A stretch of DNA of 64,000 nucleotides, from assembly GCF_900090245.1 (NCBI RefSeq), contig NZ_FMDN01000004.1, forward strand, positions 266,169 to 330,168. Direction: 5' to 3'. This document shows, piece by piece, positions 1 to 8,657 of the stretch. The notes below the pieces were generated by a model. That model was not told the DNA's origin. It ran no database searches and saw only the letters and a list, made by a program, of their open reading frames with translations. The translations under genes were made by a program, and so were the position numbers. Source of the stretch: Micromonospora halophytica. GTDB taxonomy: Bacteria > Actinomycetota > Actinomycetes > Mycobacteriales > Micromonosporaceae. The stretch's first letter is position 1. Every line of letters starts with the position of its first letter.

Positions 1-2
1 GC

Positions 3-1286
3 CCGTTCCCCGACCCGGCCCGGCTGCTCATCGTGCCCGACCACTACCTCACCCGGATGCTGCTCAGCCAGGGGGTGCCCCCGGCGCGGCTCGGGGTGCC
101 GACGGTGGACGGCAGCCCGGTGGAGACCGACGGGCGGGCCATCTGGCGGCTCTTCGCCGCGCACTGGCACCTGTTCCGCGGCACCCCGTCCCGGCTCTGG
201 CTGGAACGGACCTTCGCCGACGTGTTCGGGGTGACCACCCTCCTCTCCCCCGCCACCGCCGACGCCGTCTACGACGAGCTGGCCGCCCGGCTCGCCGAGC
301 CGCAGTTCCGCCCCCGGGCGCTGTTCGAGCGGTTCGGCATCGAGGTCCTGGCCACCACCGAGTCGCCGCTGGACGACCTCGGCCGGCACGCCAAGCTCGC
401 CGCCGACGGCTGGGGCGGGCCGGGTGGCCGGGTGGTCACCACCTTCCGGCCCGACAACGTCGTCGACATGGAGTTCGACGGCTGGCGGACCAACGTCGAG
501 CGGCTCGGCGAGATCGCCGGCGAGGACACCGGCACGTACGCCGGCTACCTGGCGGCGCTGCGCGCCCGACGGGCGGCCTTCATCGCCGCCGGCGCCACCT
601 CCTCCGACCACGGCCACCCGACCGCCCGCACCCTGGCGCTCTCCACGGCGGAGGCCGCGGCCCTCTACAGCAAGGGCCTGCGCGGCGAGGCCGACGCGGC
701 CGACGCCGAGGCGTTCCGGGCGCACATGCTGGTGGAGTTCGCCCGGATGTCACTGGACGACGGCCTGGTCCTGCAACTGCACCCGGGAGCGGCGCGCAAC
801 CACAACCGCTGGCTGTACGCCACCCACGGCCGCGACGTCGGCGGCGACGTCCCGCAGGCCACCGAGTACGTCAACGCCCTCGCCCCGCTGCTCGACGCCC
901 ACGGCAACGACCCCCGGCTGCGGGTGGTCGTCTACACCCTGGACGAGTACACGTTCAGCCGGGAGCTGGCCCCGCTCGCCGGCGGGTACGCCGCGCTCTA
1001 CCTCGGCGCGCCCTGGTGGTTCCTGGACTCCCCGGAGGTGCTGCGGCGCTTCCGGGAGGCGGTCACCGAGTCGGCCGGCTTCTACAACACCGCCGGGTTC
1101 GTCGACGACACCCGCGCGTTCTGCTCCATCCCGGTACGCCACGACGTGGCCCGCCGGATCGACGCCGGTTTCCTCGCCCGGCTGGTCGCCGAGCACCGGC
1201 TGGCCGAGGACGAGGCCGCCGAGACCGTCGTCGACCTGGCGTACCGGCTGCCGAAGAAGGTCTTCAAGTTCGGGGAGATGTCATGA
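3..1286 (+). CDS. uxaC: Glucuronate (uronate) isomerase, 5' end outside the window
   Basis: Uronate isomerase interconverts D-glucuronate/D-fructuronate or D-galacturonate/D-tagaturonate, the first cytoplasmic step of hexuronate breakdown. The frame is open to the window edge and already reads PFPDPARLLIVPDHYLTRML before the first in-window GTG (nt 33), so that GTG is internal and about 40-50 N-terminal residues, including the metal-binding His motif, are missing. The conserved C-terminal block with WWFLDSPEVLRRF and FCSIPVRHDVARR is present. The stop overlaps the next start by 4 bp (ATGA), so it is operonic with the dehydratase and reductase. The family assignment is firm; glucuronate versus galacturonate preference is not readable. 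Confidence 0.93.
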   Translation, partial: PFPDPARLLIVPDHYLTRMLLSQGVPPARLGVPTVDGSPVETDGRAIWRLFAAHWHLFRGTPSRLWLERTFADVFGVTTLLSPATADAVYDELAARLAEPQFRPRALFERFGIEVLATTESPLDDLGRHAKLAADGWGGPGGRVVTTFRPDNVVDMEFDGWRTNVERLGEIAGEDTGTYAGYLAALRARRAAFIAAGATSSDHGHPTARTLALSTAEAAALYSKGLRGEADAADAEAFRAHMLVEFARMSLDDGLVLQLHPGAARNHNRWLYATHGRDVGGDVPQATEYVNALAPLLDAHGNDPRLRVVVYTLDEYTFSRELAPLAGGYAALYLGAPWWFLDSPEVLRRFREAVTESAGFYNTAGFVDDTRAFCSIPVRHDVARRIDAGFLARLVAEHRLAEDEAAETVVDLAYRLPKKVFKFGEMS

Positions 1287-2587
1287 GTGTCAGGATCACC
1301 GGCGTCGACGTGCACGACGTGCGCTTCCCCACCGCGGCGGCCGGCGACGGCTCCGACGCGATCAACCGGGGCGACTACTCGGCCACCTACGTCGAGCTGC
1401 GCACCGACGGCGGCCCGACCGGCGCCGGGTTCACCTTCACCAACGGCCGGGGCAACGAGATCACCTGCGCCGCGGTCCGCGCCCTGGCCCACCACGTGCG
1501 GGGACGCACCGTCGCCGAGATCGAGGCCGATCCGGTGGTGTTCTGGCGCTCGCTCGTCGCCGACGTGCAGCTGCGCTGGCTGGGCCCGGAGAAGGGCGTC
1601 ATCCACATGGCCACCGGCGCGCTGGTCAACGCGGTCTGGGACCTGCGCGCCAAGCTCGCCGGCAAGCCGATGTGGCGCTACCTGGCCGAGCTGCCCACCG
1701 ACGAACTGGTCGCCAACGTCGACTTCCACCACATCACCGACGCGCTGACCCCGGATGAGGCCGCCGCCATCCTCGACAAGGGCCGCGACGGGCTGGCCGA
1801 CCGGCTCGCCGAGCTGGAGCGCGACGGGCTGCCGTCGTACACCACCTCGGTCGGCTGGCTGGGCTACCCGGACGACAAGGTGCGGGCGCTGACCCGCGAG
1901 GCGTACGCCCAGGGGTGGCGGGCGATGAAGATGAAGGTCGGCGGGCCGCCGGAGGACGACCTGCGACGGGCCCGGATCATCCGGGCCGAGATCGGCCCGG
2001 ACGCGCTGCTGATGATGGACGCCAACCAGGTCTGGGACGTGGACGAGGCGATCACCAACATGACGGCGCTGGCCGAGGTGGACCCGTACTGGATCGAGGA
2101 GCCGACGCACGCCGACGACGTGCTGGGCCACGCCCGCATCGCCCGCGCGGTGACCGAGCTGACCGGCGGGCGGTGCCGGGTCGCCACCGGCGAGGTCGCC
2201 GCCAACCGGGTGATCTTCAAGCAGCTGCTGCAGGCCGAGGCGATCGGTGTGATGCAGGTCGACGCCTGCCGGGTCGGCGGGATCAACGAGGTCCTCGCCG
2301 AGCTGCTGATGGCGGCGAAGTTCGGGGTGCCGGTCTGCCCGCACGCCGGCGGGGTCGGGCTCTGCGAGTACGTGCAGCACCTGACCGCGTTCGACTTCCT
2401 GCGGGTCGGCACCAGCCTTCAGGGGCGGATGGTCGAGTACGTCGACCATTTGCACGAGCACTTCGTCGACCCGGTCCGCACCCACGGCGGCCGGTACGTG
2501 CTGCCCACCGCCCCCGGCTACAGCACCAGCATGAAGCCGGAGTCGATCGCCGAGTTCCGCTTCCCGGACGGCCCGGCGTGGCGGTGA
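1283..2587 (+). CDS. L-fuconate dehydratase-like enolase-superfamily enzyme
   Basis: A 434-residue member of the mandelate racemase/FucD branch of the enolase superfamily; characterised members dehydrate L-fuconate to the 2-keto-3-deoxy acid. The catalytic set is visible: the KxK motif in MKMKVGG (Lys216/Lys218), metal ligands Asp246 (MMDANQ), Glu272 (WIEEP) and a Glu near 304 (ATGEVAA), and His354 in PHAGGVGLCE, close to the positions reported for Xanthomonas FucD. The start is the ATG that overlaps the uronate isomerase stop; longer upstream starts would run through that gene. A sugar-acid dehydratase fits this operon, but pairing with a uronate isomerase makes the true substrate uncertain. 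Confidence 0.88.
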   Translation: MSVRITGVDVHDVRFPTAAAGDGSDAINRGDYSATYVELRTDGGPTGAGFTFTNGRGNEITCAAVRALAHHVRGRTVAEIEADPVVFWRSLVADVQLRWLGPEKGVIHMATGALVNAVWDLRAKLAGKPMWRYLAELPTDELVANVDFHHITDALTPDEAAAILDKGRDGLADRLAELERDGLPSYTTSVGWLGYPDDKVRALTREAYAQGWRAMKMKVGGPPEDDLRRARIIRAEIGPDALLMMDANQVWDVDEAITNMTALAEVDPYWIEEPTHADDVLGHARIARAVTELTGGRCRVATGEVAANRVIFKQLLQAEAIGVMQVDACRVGGINEVLAELLMAAKFGVPVCPHAGGVGLCEYVQHLTAFDFLRVGTSLQGRMVEYVDHLHEHFVDPVRTHGGRYVLPTAPGYSTSMKPESIAEFRFPDGPAWR

Positions 2588-4068
2588 GCGTGGGCACGGA
2601 GCGGCTCGGCCTGGCCACCCTGCGCCGGGTGCCCGCCGAGAGCCGGCCACTGCTGCGTCCGGGCACGGTGCCGGCCGGCGTCGTGCACCTGGGGCTGGGC
2701 GCGTTCCACCGCGCCCACCAGGCCGTCTACACCGAGGCGGCGATCGGCGCGGCCGGCGGGGAGTGGGGCATCGTCGGGGTCGCGCCGCGCAGCACCGCGC
2801 TGGTCGAGGCCCTGACGGCGCAGGACGCCCTGTTCAGTGTCACCACGCTCTCCGCCGAGGGCGCCACCACCCGGGTGGTCGGGGCCCTGGCCGGGGTACG
2901 CCACGCCGCCGGCGACCCGGGGGCGGTCGTGCGCCTGCTCGCCGACCCGGCGATCCGGGTGGTGACCCTGACCGTGACGGAGAAGGCGTACCAGCTCGAC
3001 CCGGTCAGCGGAGTGCTGCGCGCCGACCCGGAGCTGACCCTCGACCTGACCAGTGACCGACCGCCGGTGACGGTGCCCGGCCTGCTGGTGCGCGGGCTGC
3101 TCGCCCGGGCCGCCGCCGATGCCGGCCCGGTCGCGCTGGTCAGCTGCGACAACCTGCCGGCCAACGGCCACCGGCTGCGCGGGCTGGTACGCCAGGCGCT
3201 GGCCCTGGCCGGCACACCGGACGCGACGTTGGACCGGATCGCCGCGCAGGTGAGTTTCCCCTCGACGATGGTGGACCGGATCGTCCCGGCCAGCACCGGG
3301 GAGACCCTGGCCACCGCCCACGCGAGGCTCGGGGTGGCCGACCTGGCGGCGGTGGCGGCCGAGCCGTACACCCAGTGGGTGGTCGAGGACGACTTCCCCG
3401 GCGGCCGGCCGGCCTGGGAGCGGGCCGGCGCGGTGCTGACCGACGACGCCGGCCCGTGGGAGCGGCTCAAGCTGCGCGGTCTCAACGGGGTGCACTCGGC
3501 GGTGGCCTACCTGGGCGCGCTGGCCGGTTGCGAGACGATCGCGGACGCCCTCGCCCTGCCCGGCCTAACCGGGGTGCTGCGCCGTTTCGTCGCCGAGGAC
3601 GTGGCCGCCAGCTTCACCCCGCCGGACGGGGTCCGGGTGACCGACTACGGCGAGGAGGTGCTGGCCCGCTTCGCCAACCCGGCGATCCGGCACCGCACCC
3701 TCCAGGTGGCCATGGACGGCTCCCAGAAGCTGCCGCAGCGGGTGCTGCACACCATCGGGGACCTGCGCGCCCAGGGACGACCGGCGCACTGGGGCGCGCT
3801 GGTGGTGGCGGCCTGGCTGCGCTTCGTGGGCGGGCAGGCCGACGACGGTCGGCGACTACCGCTGGACGACCCGCTCGCCGACCGGATCCGGGCCGCGCTG
3901 GCCGCCGCCCCGGACACCCCGGCCGGCACGGTGGACGCGCTCTTCGCCCTCCGGGAGGTGTTCCCGGCCGCGCTGGCCGAGGATGACGAGGTGCGCGACG
4001 AGGTGACCGGCTGGCTGACCGCCCTGCGCGGCCACGGCGTGGCGGCGACCCTGGCGGGTGCACCGTGA
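2584..4068 (+). CDS. uxuB: Mannitol dehydrogenase-family reductase (fructuronate/tagaturonate reductase type)
   Basis: A 494-residue polyol/mannitol dehydrogenase-family oxidoreductase. The N-terminus carries the NAD-binding stretch VVHLGLGAFHRAHQ, and the middle has the family's KLRGLNGVHSAVAYLG segment with its conserved Lys and Asn. In hexuronate catabolism this family reduces D-fructuronate to D-mannonate. GTG at 2584 overlaps the upstream TGA (GTGA); GTG 2578 is an in-frame alternative. It is the third translationally coupled gene after the isomerase and dehydratase. Mannitol or arabinitol dehydrogenase activity is possible from family alone; the neighbours favour fructuronate or tagaturonate. 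Confidence 0.85.
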   Translation: MSVGTERLGLATLRRVPAESRPLLRPGTVPAGVVHLGLGAFHRAHQAVYTEAAIGAAGGEWGIVGVAPRSTALVEALTAQDALFSVTTLSAEGATTRVVGALAGVRHAAGDPGAVVRLLADPAIRVVTLTVTEKAYQLDPVSGVLRADPELTLDLTSDRPPVTVPGLLVRGLLARAAADAGPVALVSCDNLPANGHRLRGLVRQALALAGTPDATLDRIAAQVSFPSTMVDRIVPASTGETLATAHARLGVADLAAVAAEPYTQWVVEDDFPGGRPAWERAGAVLTDDAGPWERLKLRGLNGVHSAVAYLGALAGCETIADALALPGLTGVLRRFVAEDVAASFTPPDGVRVTDYGEEVLARFANPAIRHRTLQVAMDGSQKLPQRVLHTIGDLRAQGRPAHWGALVVAAWLRFVGGQADDGRRLPLDDPLADRIRAALAAAPDTPAGTVDALFALREVFPAALAEDDEVRDEVTGWLTALRGHGVAATLAGAP

Positions 4069-4121
4069 GCGCGAGGAGTGAGCCGGGCCTGCGAGCCCCG
4101 CAGTCGCGAACCGAGGGTGCG
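4069..4121 (+). repeat. Short nested-dyad linker between coupled genes (REP-like)
   Basis: The gap after the reductase stop folds as nested dyads: outer CGCGA (4070-4074) with TCGCG (4104-4108), and inner CTGCG (4089-4093) with CGCAG (4099-4103), the two right-hand arms abutting. From memory, similar linkers starting GCGAGGAGTGAGCC recur between genes in Micromonospora and Salinispora; only one copy is present here. Confidence 0.4.
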
Positions 4122-4123
4122 GC

Positions 4124-5386
4124 ATGAGCGCGGTGCCGCCCGCCGCTGCCGGCGGGCTGGCCGCGTACGGCGCGCCGAGCGGTCGGGCCGCCGGGCATCG
4201 GGCGCCGGCGGCCCCGGCGCGGGTGGCGATCGTCGGGGCGAACGGGCACGGCCGCTGGCACCGCCGGGTGGTCGCCCCGCTGCACGAGACCGGCCGGGTA
4301 CGGCTGGTGGCGCTGGTCGACGTACGCCCGATCGAGGAGGAGCCGGCCGCGCCGGTGCCACCGGACGTCACGGTGCACACCGATCACCGGGAGATGCTCG
4401 CCGCCGCCCGGCCGGACGTGGTGATCGTCTGCACCCCGCCACACACCCACCTGCCGATCGCCCTGGACGTCCTGGCCGCCGGCGCGGACCTGCTGCTGGA
4501 GAAACCACCGGTGCTCTCCACCGCCGAGCACCGGACGCTGTCCCGGGCGCTGGCCGACACCGGCCGGGCCTGCCAGGTGGGCTTCCAGGCGCTCGGCTCG
4601 GCCGCCCTGGCCGAGTTGACCGGCGCGGTGCGGCAGGGCCGGCTCGGCACGGTCACCGGCATCGCCACGGTCGCGGCCTGGCAACGCTCGGACGGCTACT
4701 ACGCCCGCTCCCCCTGGGCGGGGCGGCGCACGCTGGACGGGCGGCCGGTGCTGGACGGGGCACTGGCCAACCCGCTGGCGCACGCCGTGATGCAGTGCCT
4801 GGCGGTGGCCGAGACGGTGGCCGGCAGGCCCGTGCGCCCGGCGGCCGTCGAGCTGGAGCGGTACCGGGTCCGCCCGATCGAGGTGGACGACACGGCCACC
4901 CTGCGGGTGGTCCCGCGCGGCGGGCCGCCGATCGTGGCGGCGGTGACCCTGGCGGGTGAGGACTTCGTCGCCGGTGAGGTGATCGTGACGGGCACGGCGG
5001 GCCGGGCGGTGCTGGAGTATCCGACCGACCGGCTGCTGCTGCCCGGCGACGACGCGCCCCGGGAGGTGCCCGGGCGGCGCGGCCTGCTGGAGAACCTGGT
5101 GGCGCACCGGGCCGACCCCGCCGGTGTGCCGCTGATCGCGCCGCTGGCGCGTACCGCGCCGTTCACCGCGGTGCTGGAGGTCGTTCAGGCGGCGCCCGAG
5201 CCGACCCTGCTCGGCCGCGAACTGGTGAGCGTGACCGGGGAGGGGCCGCAGCGGGTGGTGACGGTACACGGGGTGAACGCCGCCCTGCGCCGGGCCGCCG
5301 AACGGGGGGCGCTGTTGTCGGAGCTGGCGGTGCCGTGGGCGGTGCCGCCGGTACGCAGGGAGCTCACGGACGAGGAGGACGGCTGA
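4124..5386 (+). CDS. Gfo/Idh/MocA-family sugar oxidoreductase
   Basis: A 420-residue NAD(P)-dependent oxidoreductase of the glucose-fructose oxidoreductase family. After about 33 extra residues it has a Rossmann motif (VAIVGANGHGRWH), the VIVCTPPHTH block and the family's EKPP signature, then a C-terminal alpha/beta substrate domain. It lies 55 bp after the uronate reductase, across a hairpin-rich linker, and precedes the pectate lyase, so it probably oxidises or reduces a sugar or uronate intermediate. The substrate cannot be read from sequence. The first ATG sits just after the linker; the Ala/Gly-rich N-terminus could mean that true translation begins somewhat later. Confidence 0.82.
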   Translation: MSAVPPAAAGGLAAYGAPSGRAAGHRAPAAPARVAIVGANGHGRWHRRVVAPLHETGRVRLVALVDVRPIEEEPAAPVPPDVTVHTDHREMLAAARPDVVIVCTPPHTHLPIALDVLAAGADLLLEKPPVLSTAEHRTLSRALADTGRACQVGFQALGSAALAELTGAVRQGRLGTVTGIATVAAWQRSDGYYARSPWAGRRTLDGRPVLDGALANPLAHAVMQCLAVAETVAGRPVRPAAVELERYRVRPIEVDDTATLRVVPRGGPPIVAAVTLAGEDFVAGEVIVTGTAGRAVLEYPTDRLLLPGDDAPREVPGRRGLLENLVAHRADPAGVPLIAPLARTAPFTAVLEVVQAAPEPTLLGRELVSVTGEGPQRVVTVHGVNAALRRAAERGALLSELAVPWAVPPVRRELTDEEDG

Positions 5387-5511
5387 GCCGCGGGCCCGGG
5401 CGTGGGCCACGGAAAACGCACTGCAAATGCTGGAGGATCCGGCCGCTGGCAAATAGGGCGCAACAGTCGCAATCCCGACCGCAACCGGCCGGGCAAATGC
5501 CGCTTGTCATG

Positions 5512-5540
5512 ATTCAATGCAAAATAACTGCATATTGAAT
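5512..5540. promoter_or_regulatory. AT-rich imperfect dyad upstream of pectate lyase
   Basis: ATTCAATGCA (5512-5521) pairs with TGCATATTGAAT (5529-5540), leaving a two-base bulge. It stands in an AT-rich island of the 255-bp gap before the pectate lyase, where an operator for a carbohydrate-responsive repressor would be expected. The cognate regulator is unknown. Confidence 0.45.
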
Positions 5541-5641
5541 TCATTGACTACCTTGTGCGACTTTCCATACCGTCAGTCGTATCGGCATTTCGTACCCGTC
5601 ACGGGATCTGCCGCATCGACCGGACACTTCGGAGAGCTCAC

Positions 5642-7009
5642 ATGCGTCCACCGATTCTCGGGGCGACCCTGGTCGCCTTCTCCCTGCTCCTGGTGCCGGG
5701 CGCGGCGGCGACCGCCGCGCCCGGCACCACCGCGTCCGCCGACCCCGCCGGCGTCCCCCGGGCCGTCGAGGCGCTGGCCCGCCAGACACTGCCGGCCGGC
5801 GACGGCTGGGCCGCCGACGGGGTCGGCACCACCGGCGGCGCGGCGGCCGGGGCCGACCAGGTGCACCTGGTCCGCACCCGCACCGAGCTGGTCCGCGCCC
5901 TGGGCGGCGACAACGCCACCAACCGGACCAACGCCACCCCGAAGGTGATCGTCGTCGACGGGGTCGTCGACGGCTTCGAGGCCGACGACGGCACCCTGTT
6001 CGACTGCACCGACCTGGCCGACCCGGCGTACTCGCTCCAGGCCTACCTGGCCGCGTACGACCCGGCGGTGTGGGGCCGGGTGAAGCCGGCCGGCACGCTG
6101 GAGGACGCGCGGGTGCGCTCGGTGAAGAACCAGACCCGGCAGACCCAGATCAACGTCGGCCCGAACACCACCATCGTCGGGCTGCGCGGCGCGACGCTGA
6201 CCGGCCTGACCCTGATGATCGACGGGGCCAGCAACGTCATCGTGCGGAACCTGACCTTCGACGACGCCCGGGACTGCTTCCCGGCCTGGTCCCCCACCGA
6301 CGGCGACGCCGGCAACTGGAACTCCCAGTACGACCAGATCTCGGTGCGCCGCAGCGAGCACGTCTGGATCGACCACAACACCTTCACCGACGGCGACAAC
6401 CCGGACAGCGCCCAGCCGACGTACTTCGGCCGGCCGTACCAGGTGCACGACGGGTCGCTGGACATCACCCACACCGCCAGCCTGGTGACCGCCTCCTGGA
6501 ACCGGTTCACCGGGCGGGACAAGCTGATGCTCATCGGCTCGTCCAACACGGTGGGCCCGGACGTCGGCCGGCTGAAGGTGACGCTGCACCACAACCTGTT
6601 CGACCGGGTGCTCCAGCGGCTGCCCCGGGTCCGGTTCGGCCAGGTCGACGTCTACAACAACTGGTACCGGCTCGCCGGTGCGGACTTCGAGTACGCCATC
6701 GGCGTCGGGGTGCAGTCCGCGGTGCACGCCGAGAACAACTACTTCTCCCTGGGCGCCGACATCGCCGCCGGGGACCTGCTCCACGACTGGGGCGGCACCG
6801 CCCTCACCGCCCGCGGCAACTGGGTCCGCGCCGACGGTGACCGGCCGCGCCCGGTCGACCTGGTCGCCGCGTACAACGCCACCCACGACCCGGACCTGGG
6901 CGTCGACGCCGGCTGGACGCCGACGCTGCGCGCCGGCCGGGTGCTGCCCGCGCCGGTGGTCCCGTTCGCGGTCGGGGCGCTCGCCGGAGCGGACCGGCTG
7001 CCGCGGTAG
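5642..7009 (+). CDS. Secreted pectate lyase (PL1 family)
   Basis: A 455-residue extracellular polysaccharide lyase that cleaves polygalacturonate by beta-elimination. A Sec signal peptide (MRPPILGATLVAFSLLLVPG, Ala-rich cleavage region) precedes a right-handed beta-helix. PL1 landmarks are the WIDHNTFTDGDN motif, NRFTGRDKLMLIGSS, and RLPRVRFG with the presumed catalytic Arg. ATG 5642 has GGAGAG at 5631-5636, whereas the longer reading frame start would lack a signal peptide. Together with the upstream uronate genes it supports a pectin-to-uronate route. A strong hairpin follows the stop. Confidence 0.92.
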   Translation: MRPPILGATLVAFSLLLVPGAAATAAPGTTASADPAGVPRAVEALARQTLPAGDGWAADGVGTTGGAAAGADQVHLVRTRTELVRALGGDNATNRTNATPKVIVVDGVVDGFEADDGTLFDCTDLADPAYSLQAYLAAYDPAVWGRVKPAGTLEDARVRSVKNQTRQTQINVGPNTTIVGLRGATLTGLTLMIDGASNVIVRNLTFDDARDCFPAWSPTDGDAGNWNSQYDQISVRRSEHVWIDHNTFTDGDNPDSAQPTYFGRPYQVHDGSLDITHTASLVTASWNRFTGRDKLMLIGSSNTVGPDVGRLKVTLHHNLFDRVLQRLPRVRFGQVDVYNNWYRLAGADFEYAIGVGVQSAVHAENNYFSLGADIAAGDLLHDWGGTALTARGNWVRADGDRPRPVDLVAAYNATHDPDLGVDAGWTPTLRAGRVLPAPVVPFAVGALAGADRLPR

Positions 7010-7055
7010 GCCCGCCGGGGGCACCGCGTGGCCCGCGCGGTGCGCCCGACGGGAC

Positions 7056-7096
7056 GTGGGCCGCCACGCCGCCCGGCGCTCAGCGTGGCGGCCCAC
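7056..7096 (+). terminator. Perfect 14-bp inverted repeat after pectate lyase
   Basis: GTGGGCCGCCACGC (7056-7069) and its exact reverse complement (7083-7096) flank a 13-nt loop, 46 bp after the lyase stop. No U-tract follows, as is usual for actinomycete terminators. Confidence 0.7.
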
Positions 7097-7194
7097 CCAC
7101 TGCCCACCACAGGAGGCTCCGCCGACCGCGACCTGCTCGACTTCGCCCGCATCGAGCGCGGGCGGACCGGCCCGGAGCGGGTGCCCACCGACCT

Positions 7195-7362
7195 CTGGTC
7201 GAGGTCGCCGACACCGGCGGGTGGCGGGAGGCCAGCTCGGAGGGGTCGGAGCGGGGCCGAGGTCGGTTGATCATGGCTCGGCTGATGGACGAGGCCGACA
7301 TCGACGGCACCCCGCAGGGCACGGTCGTACGGCTGGTCAAGCGGCTGTCGGGCACCGCCTGA
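7195..7362 (+). pseudogene. C-terminal relic of an RsbW-type HATPase regulator
   Basis: The frame ending at TGA 7360-7362 reads LVEVADTGGWREASS, then RGRGRLIMARLMDEADIDG and TVVRLVKRLSG. This matches the DTG and RGRG G-box region and C-terminal strand of serine/threonine-kinase-type ATP-binding domains found in anti-sigma factors and in SpoIIE-like phosphatases. No start codon or N-terminal half (N-box) is in frame upstream, so I read it as a 3' fragment left by deletion. It stands alone in the 409-bp gap between the pectate lyase and the HD-domain gene. Confidence 0.6.
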
Positions 7363-7418
7363 GTCGTCGCCCATCCGACGGCCGCGACCATCGGCCAGTG
7401 AAGATCGGCTATAAGTAG

Positions 7419-8138
7419 GTGATGGAGCTCCCGCCGTACCTCGCCACCATGCCGATGCACGCGATCACCGAGATCCACGGTGAGCGTGGCCTGCTGGAGC
7501 GGTTCCGGCTGGAGATCCGGGCCTTCGACCCGGCAGCGCGCGACCGCCTCACCGAGGCCCTCGACCTCGCCGCCGAGCTGCACCGCGACGACCGGCGGGT
7601 GCGCGAGCCGTACCTGAACCACCTGCTGCGGGTGGCGATCCGGATGATGCACCACTACCAGGTGCGCGACGTCGACGCCATCGTCGCCGGTCTGTTGCAC
7701 GACGCGGTGGAGGACCACCCCGACGAGCTGGCCGGTCCGGGTGTCGCCGACCCTACGGCGGCGGCGCTGGCCGCCCTCGCCGCCCGCTTCGGCCCGCGCG
7801 TCGCCCGCCTGGTCGGCGCGGTCACCAATCCGGAGTACGACCCCGACCGCGACCGGCACGTCCAGTACCGGGAACACGTCACGGCCAGCCTGGACCGGGA
7901 GCCGTGGGCCCGGGTCATCAAGATCTCCGACTTCACCGACAACGGGGTGGGCGTGGTCTACACCATCGGCCCGAAGGTGGCCCGGTCGGCGGCGAAGTAC
8001 CGCCCGCTGGTGCCGGTGTTCCGGGACCTGATCTCCCGGCCGGACACCCCGCTGTCCGCGCCGGTGAAGCAGCACATCTTCGCCCAGCTCGACCTGGCCG
8101 AAGAACGGTTCAGCGCGATCCTCGACACGCCGAACTAG
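7419..8138 (+). CDS. HD-domain phosphohydrolase (RelA/SpoT hydrolase-like)
   Basis: A 239-residue single-domain protein with the metal-dependent HD signature: NHLLRVAIRM around residue 68, GLLHDAVEDH around 90, and a later Asp in VIKISDFTDN. This arrangement is typical of the hydrolase domain of RelA/SpoT proteins and small (p)ppGpp hydrolases; the synthetase, TGS and ACT domains are absent. GTG 7419 is followed immediately by ATG 7422, and either may be used. It is monocistronic, facing a convergent barstar gene. Alarmone hydrolysis is inferred from fold only; other nucleotide substrates are possible. Confidence 0.78.
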   Translation: MMELPPYLATMPMHAITEIHGERGLLERFRLEIRAFDPAARDRLTEALDLAAELHRDDRRVREPYLNHLLRVAIRMMHHYQVRDVDAIVAGLLHDAVEDHPDELAGPGVADPTAAALAALAARFGPRVARLVGAVTNPEYDPDRDRHVQYREHVTASLDREPWARVIKISDFTDNGVGVVYTIGPKVARSAAKYRPLVPVFRDLISRPDTPLSAPVKQHIFAQLDLAEERFSAILDTPN

Positions 8139-8218
8139 GGTCGGCGCGACGCCCCCGGCGACCACCAGGTCGGCCTGGCCGGAGAGCACCGGCCCGGCTG
8201 GCTCGGAGCGCGGTGGCG

Positions 8219-8602
8219 TCAGCCGGTGGCGGTGACCCGGCGGCGCAGCTCGGGCAGCCGTTCCGGCCCGGTGCGCAGCACGACCCGCACCGGGTGCCGG
8301 CCGTGCGACCAGGCGTCGCCGAACACGTCGAGCAGGGCGGCCAACTGCGCGGGCGGCTCGTCGCCGAGGAGTTGATCGGCGTCCTCGACCGTCAGGGTGA
8401 GCGGGCCGGCCTCGACCAGGTCGAGCAGGCAGTCGGCCAGGGCGTCCCAGTTGCGCCCGAAGTACCCGGGCAGGTCGAGCGTCTCCGCCAGCCGGGTGAA
8501 CAGCTCGGCGCGGGTCCGCGCGCCGGCACCCGGGACGGCGCCGGTGCCGTCGCCCCGCTCGGCGGTCAGTTCCAGCCACGGCGGCGGTTCGGTGGTGCGC
8601 AT
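8219..8602 (-). CDS. Barstar-family ribonuclease inhibitor
   Basis: A 127-residue barstar-like protein: ARTRAELFTRLAETLDLPGYFGRNWDALADCL is the hallmark segment whose acidic helix plugs the RNase active site, and the DLVEAGPLTLTV strand follows. It lies 55 bp downstream of the secreted RNase gene on the same strand, so it is the cytoplasmic immunity partner. ATG 8602 is preceded by GGAAGGA. Barstars also occur without an RNase; here the adjacent barnase-type gene makes the pairing convincing. Confidence 0.88.
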   Translation of the reverse strand: MRTTEPPPWLELTAERGDGTGAVPGAGARTRAELFTRLAETLDLPGYFGRNWDALADCLLDLVEAGPLTLTVEDADQLLGDEPPAQLAALLDVFGDAWSHGRHPVRVVLRTGPERLPELRRRVTATG

Positions 8603-8657
8603 CCGGTCATCCTTCCACCGGTCGGGCCGGGTGACCCCGGCCCGACCGAGGGCGCAG

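Noticed and set aside
1082..2650. Long minus-strand open frame opposite the dehydratase (also many similar antisense frames across the window)
   Set aside because: In very GC-rich DNA the antisense frames stay open because stop codons are rare. Composition is Arg/Gly/Pro-rich without domains, and the opposite strand carries a clear enzyme.
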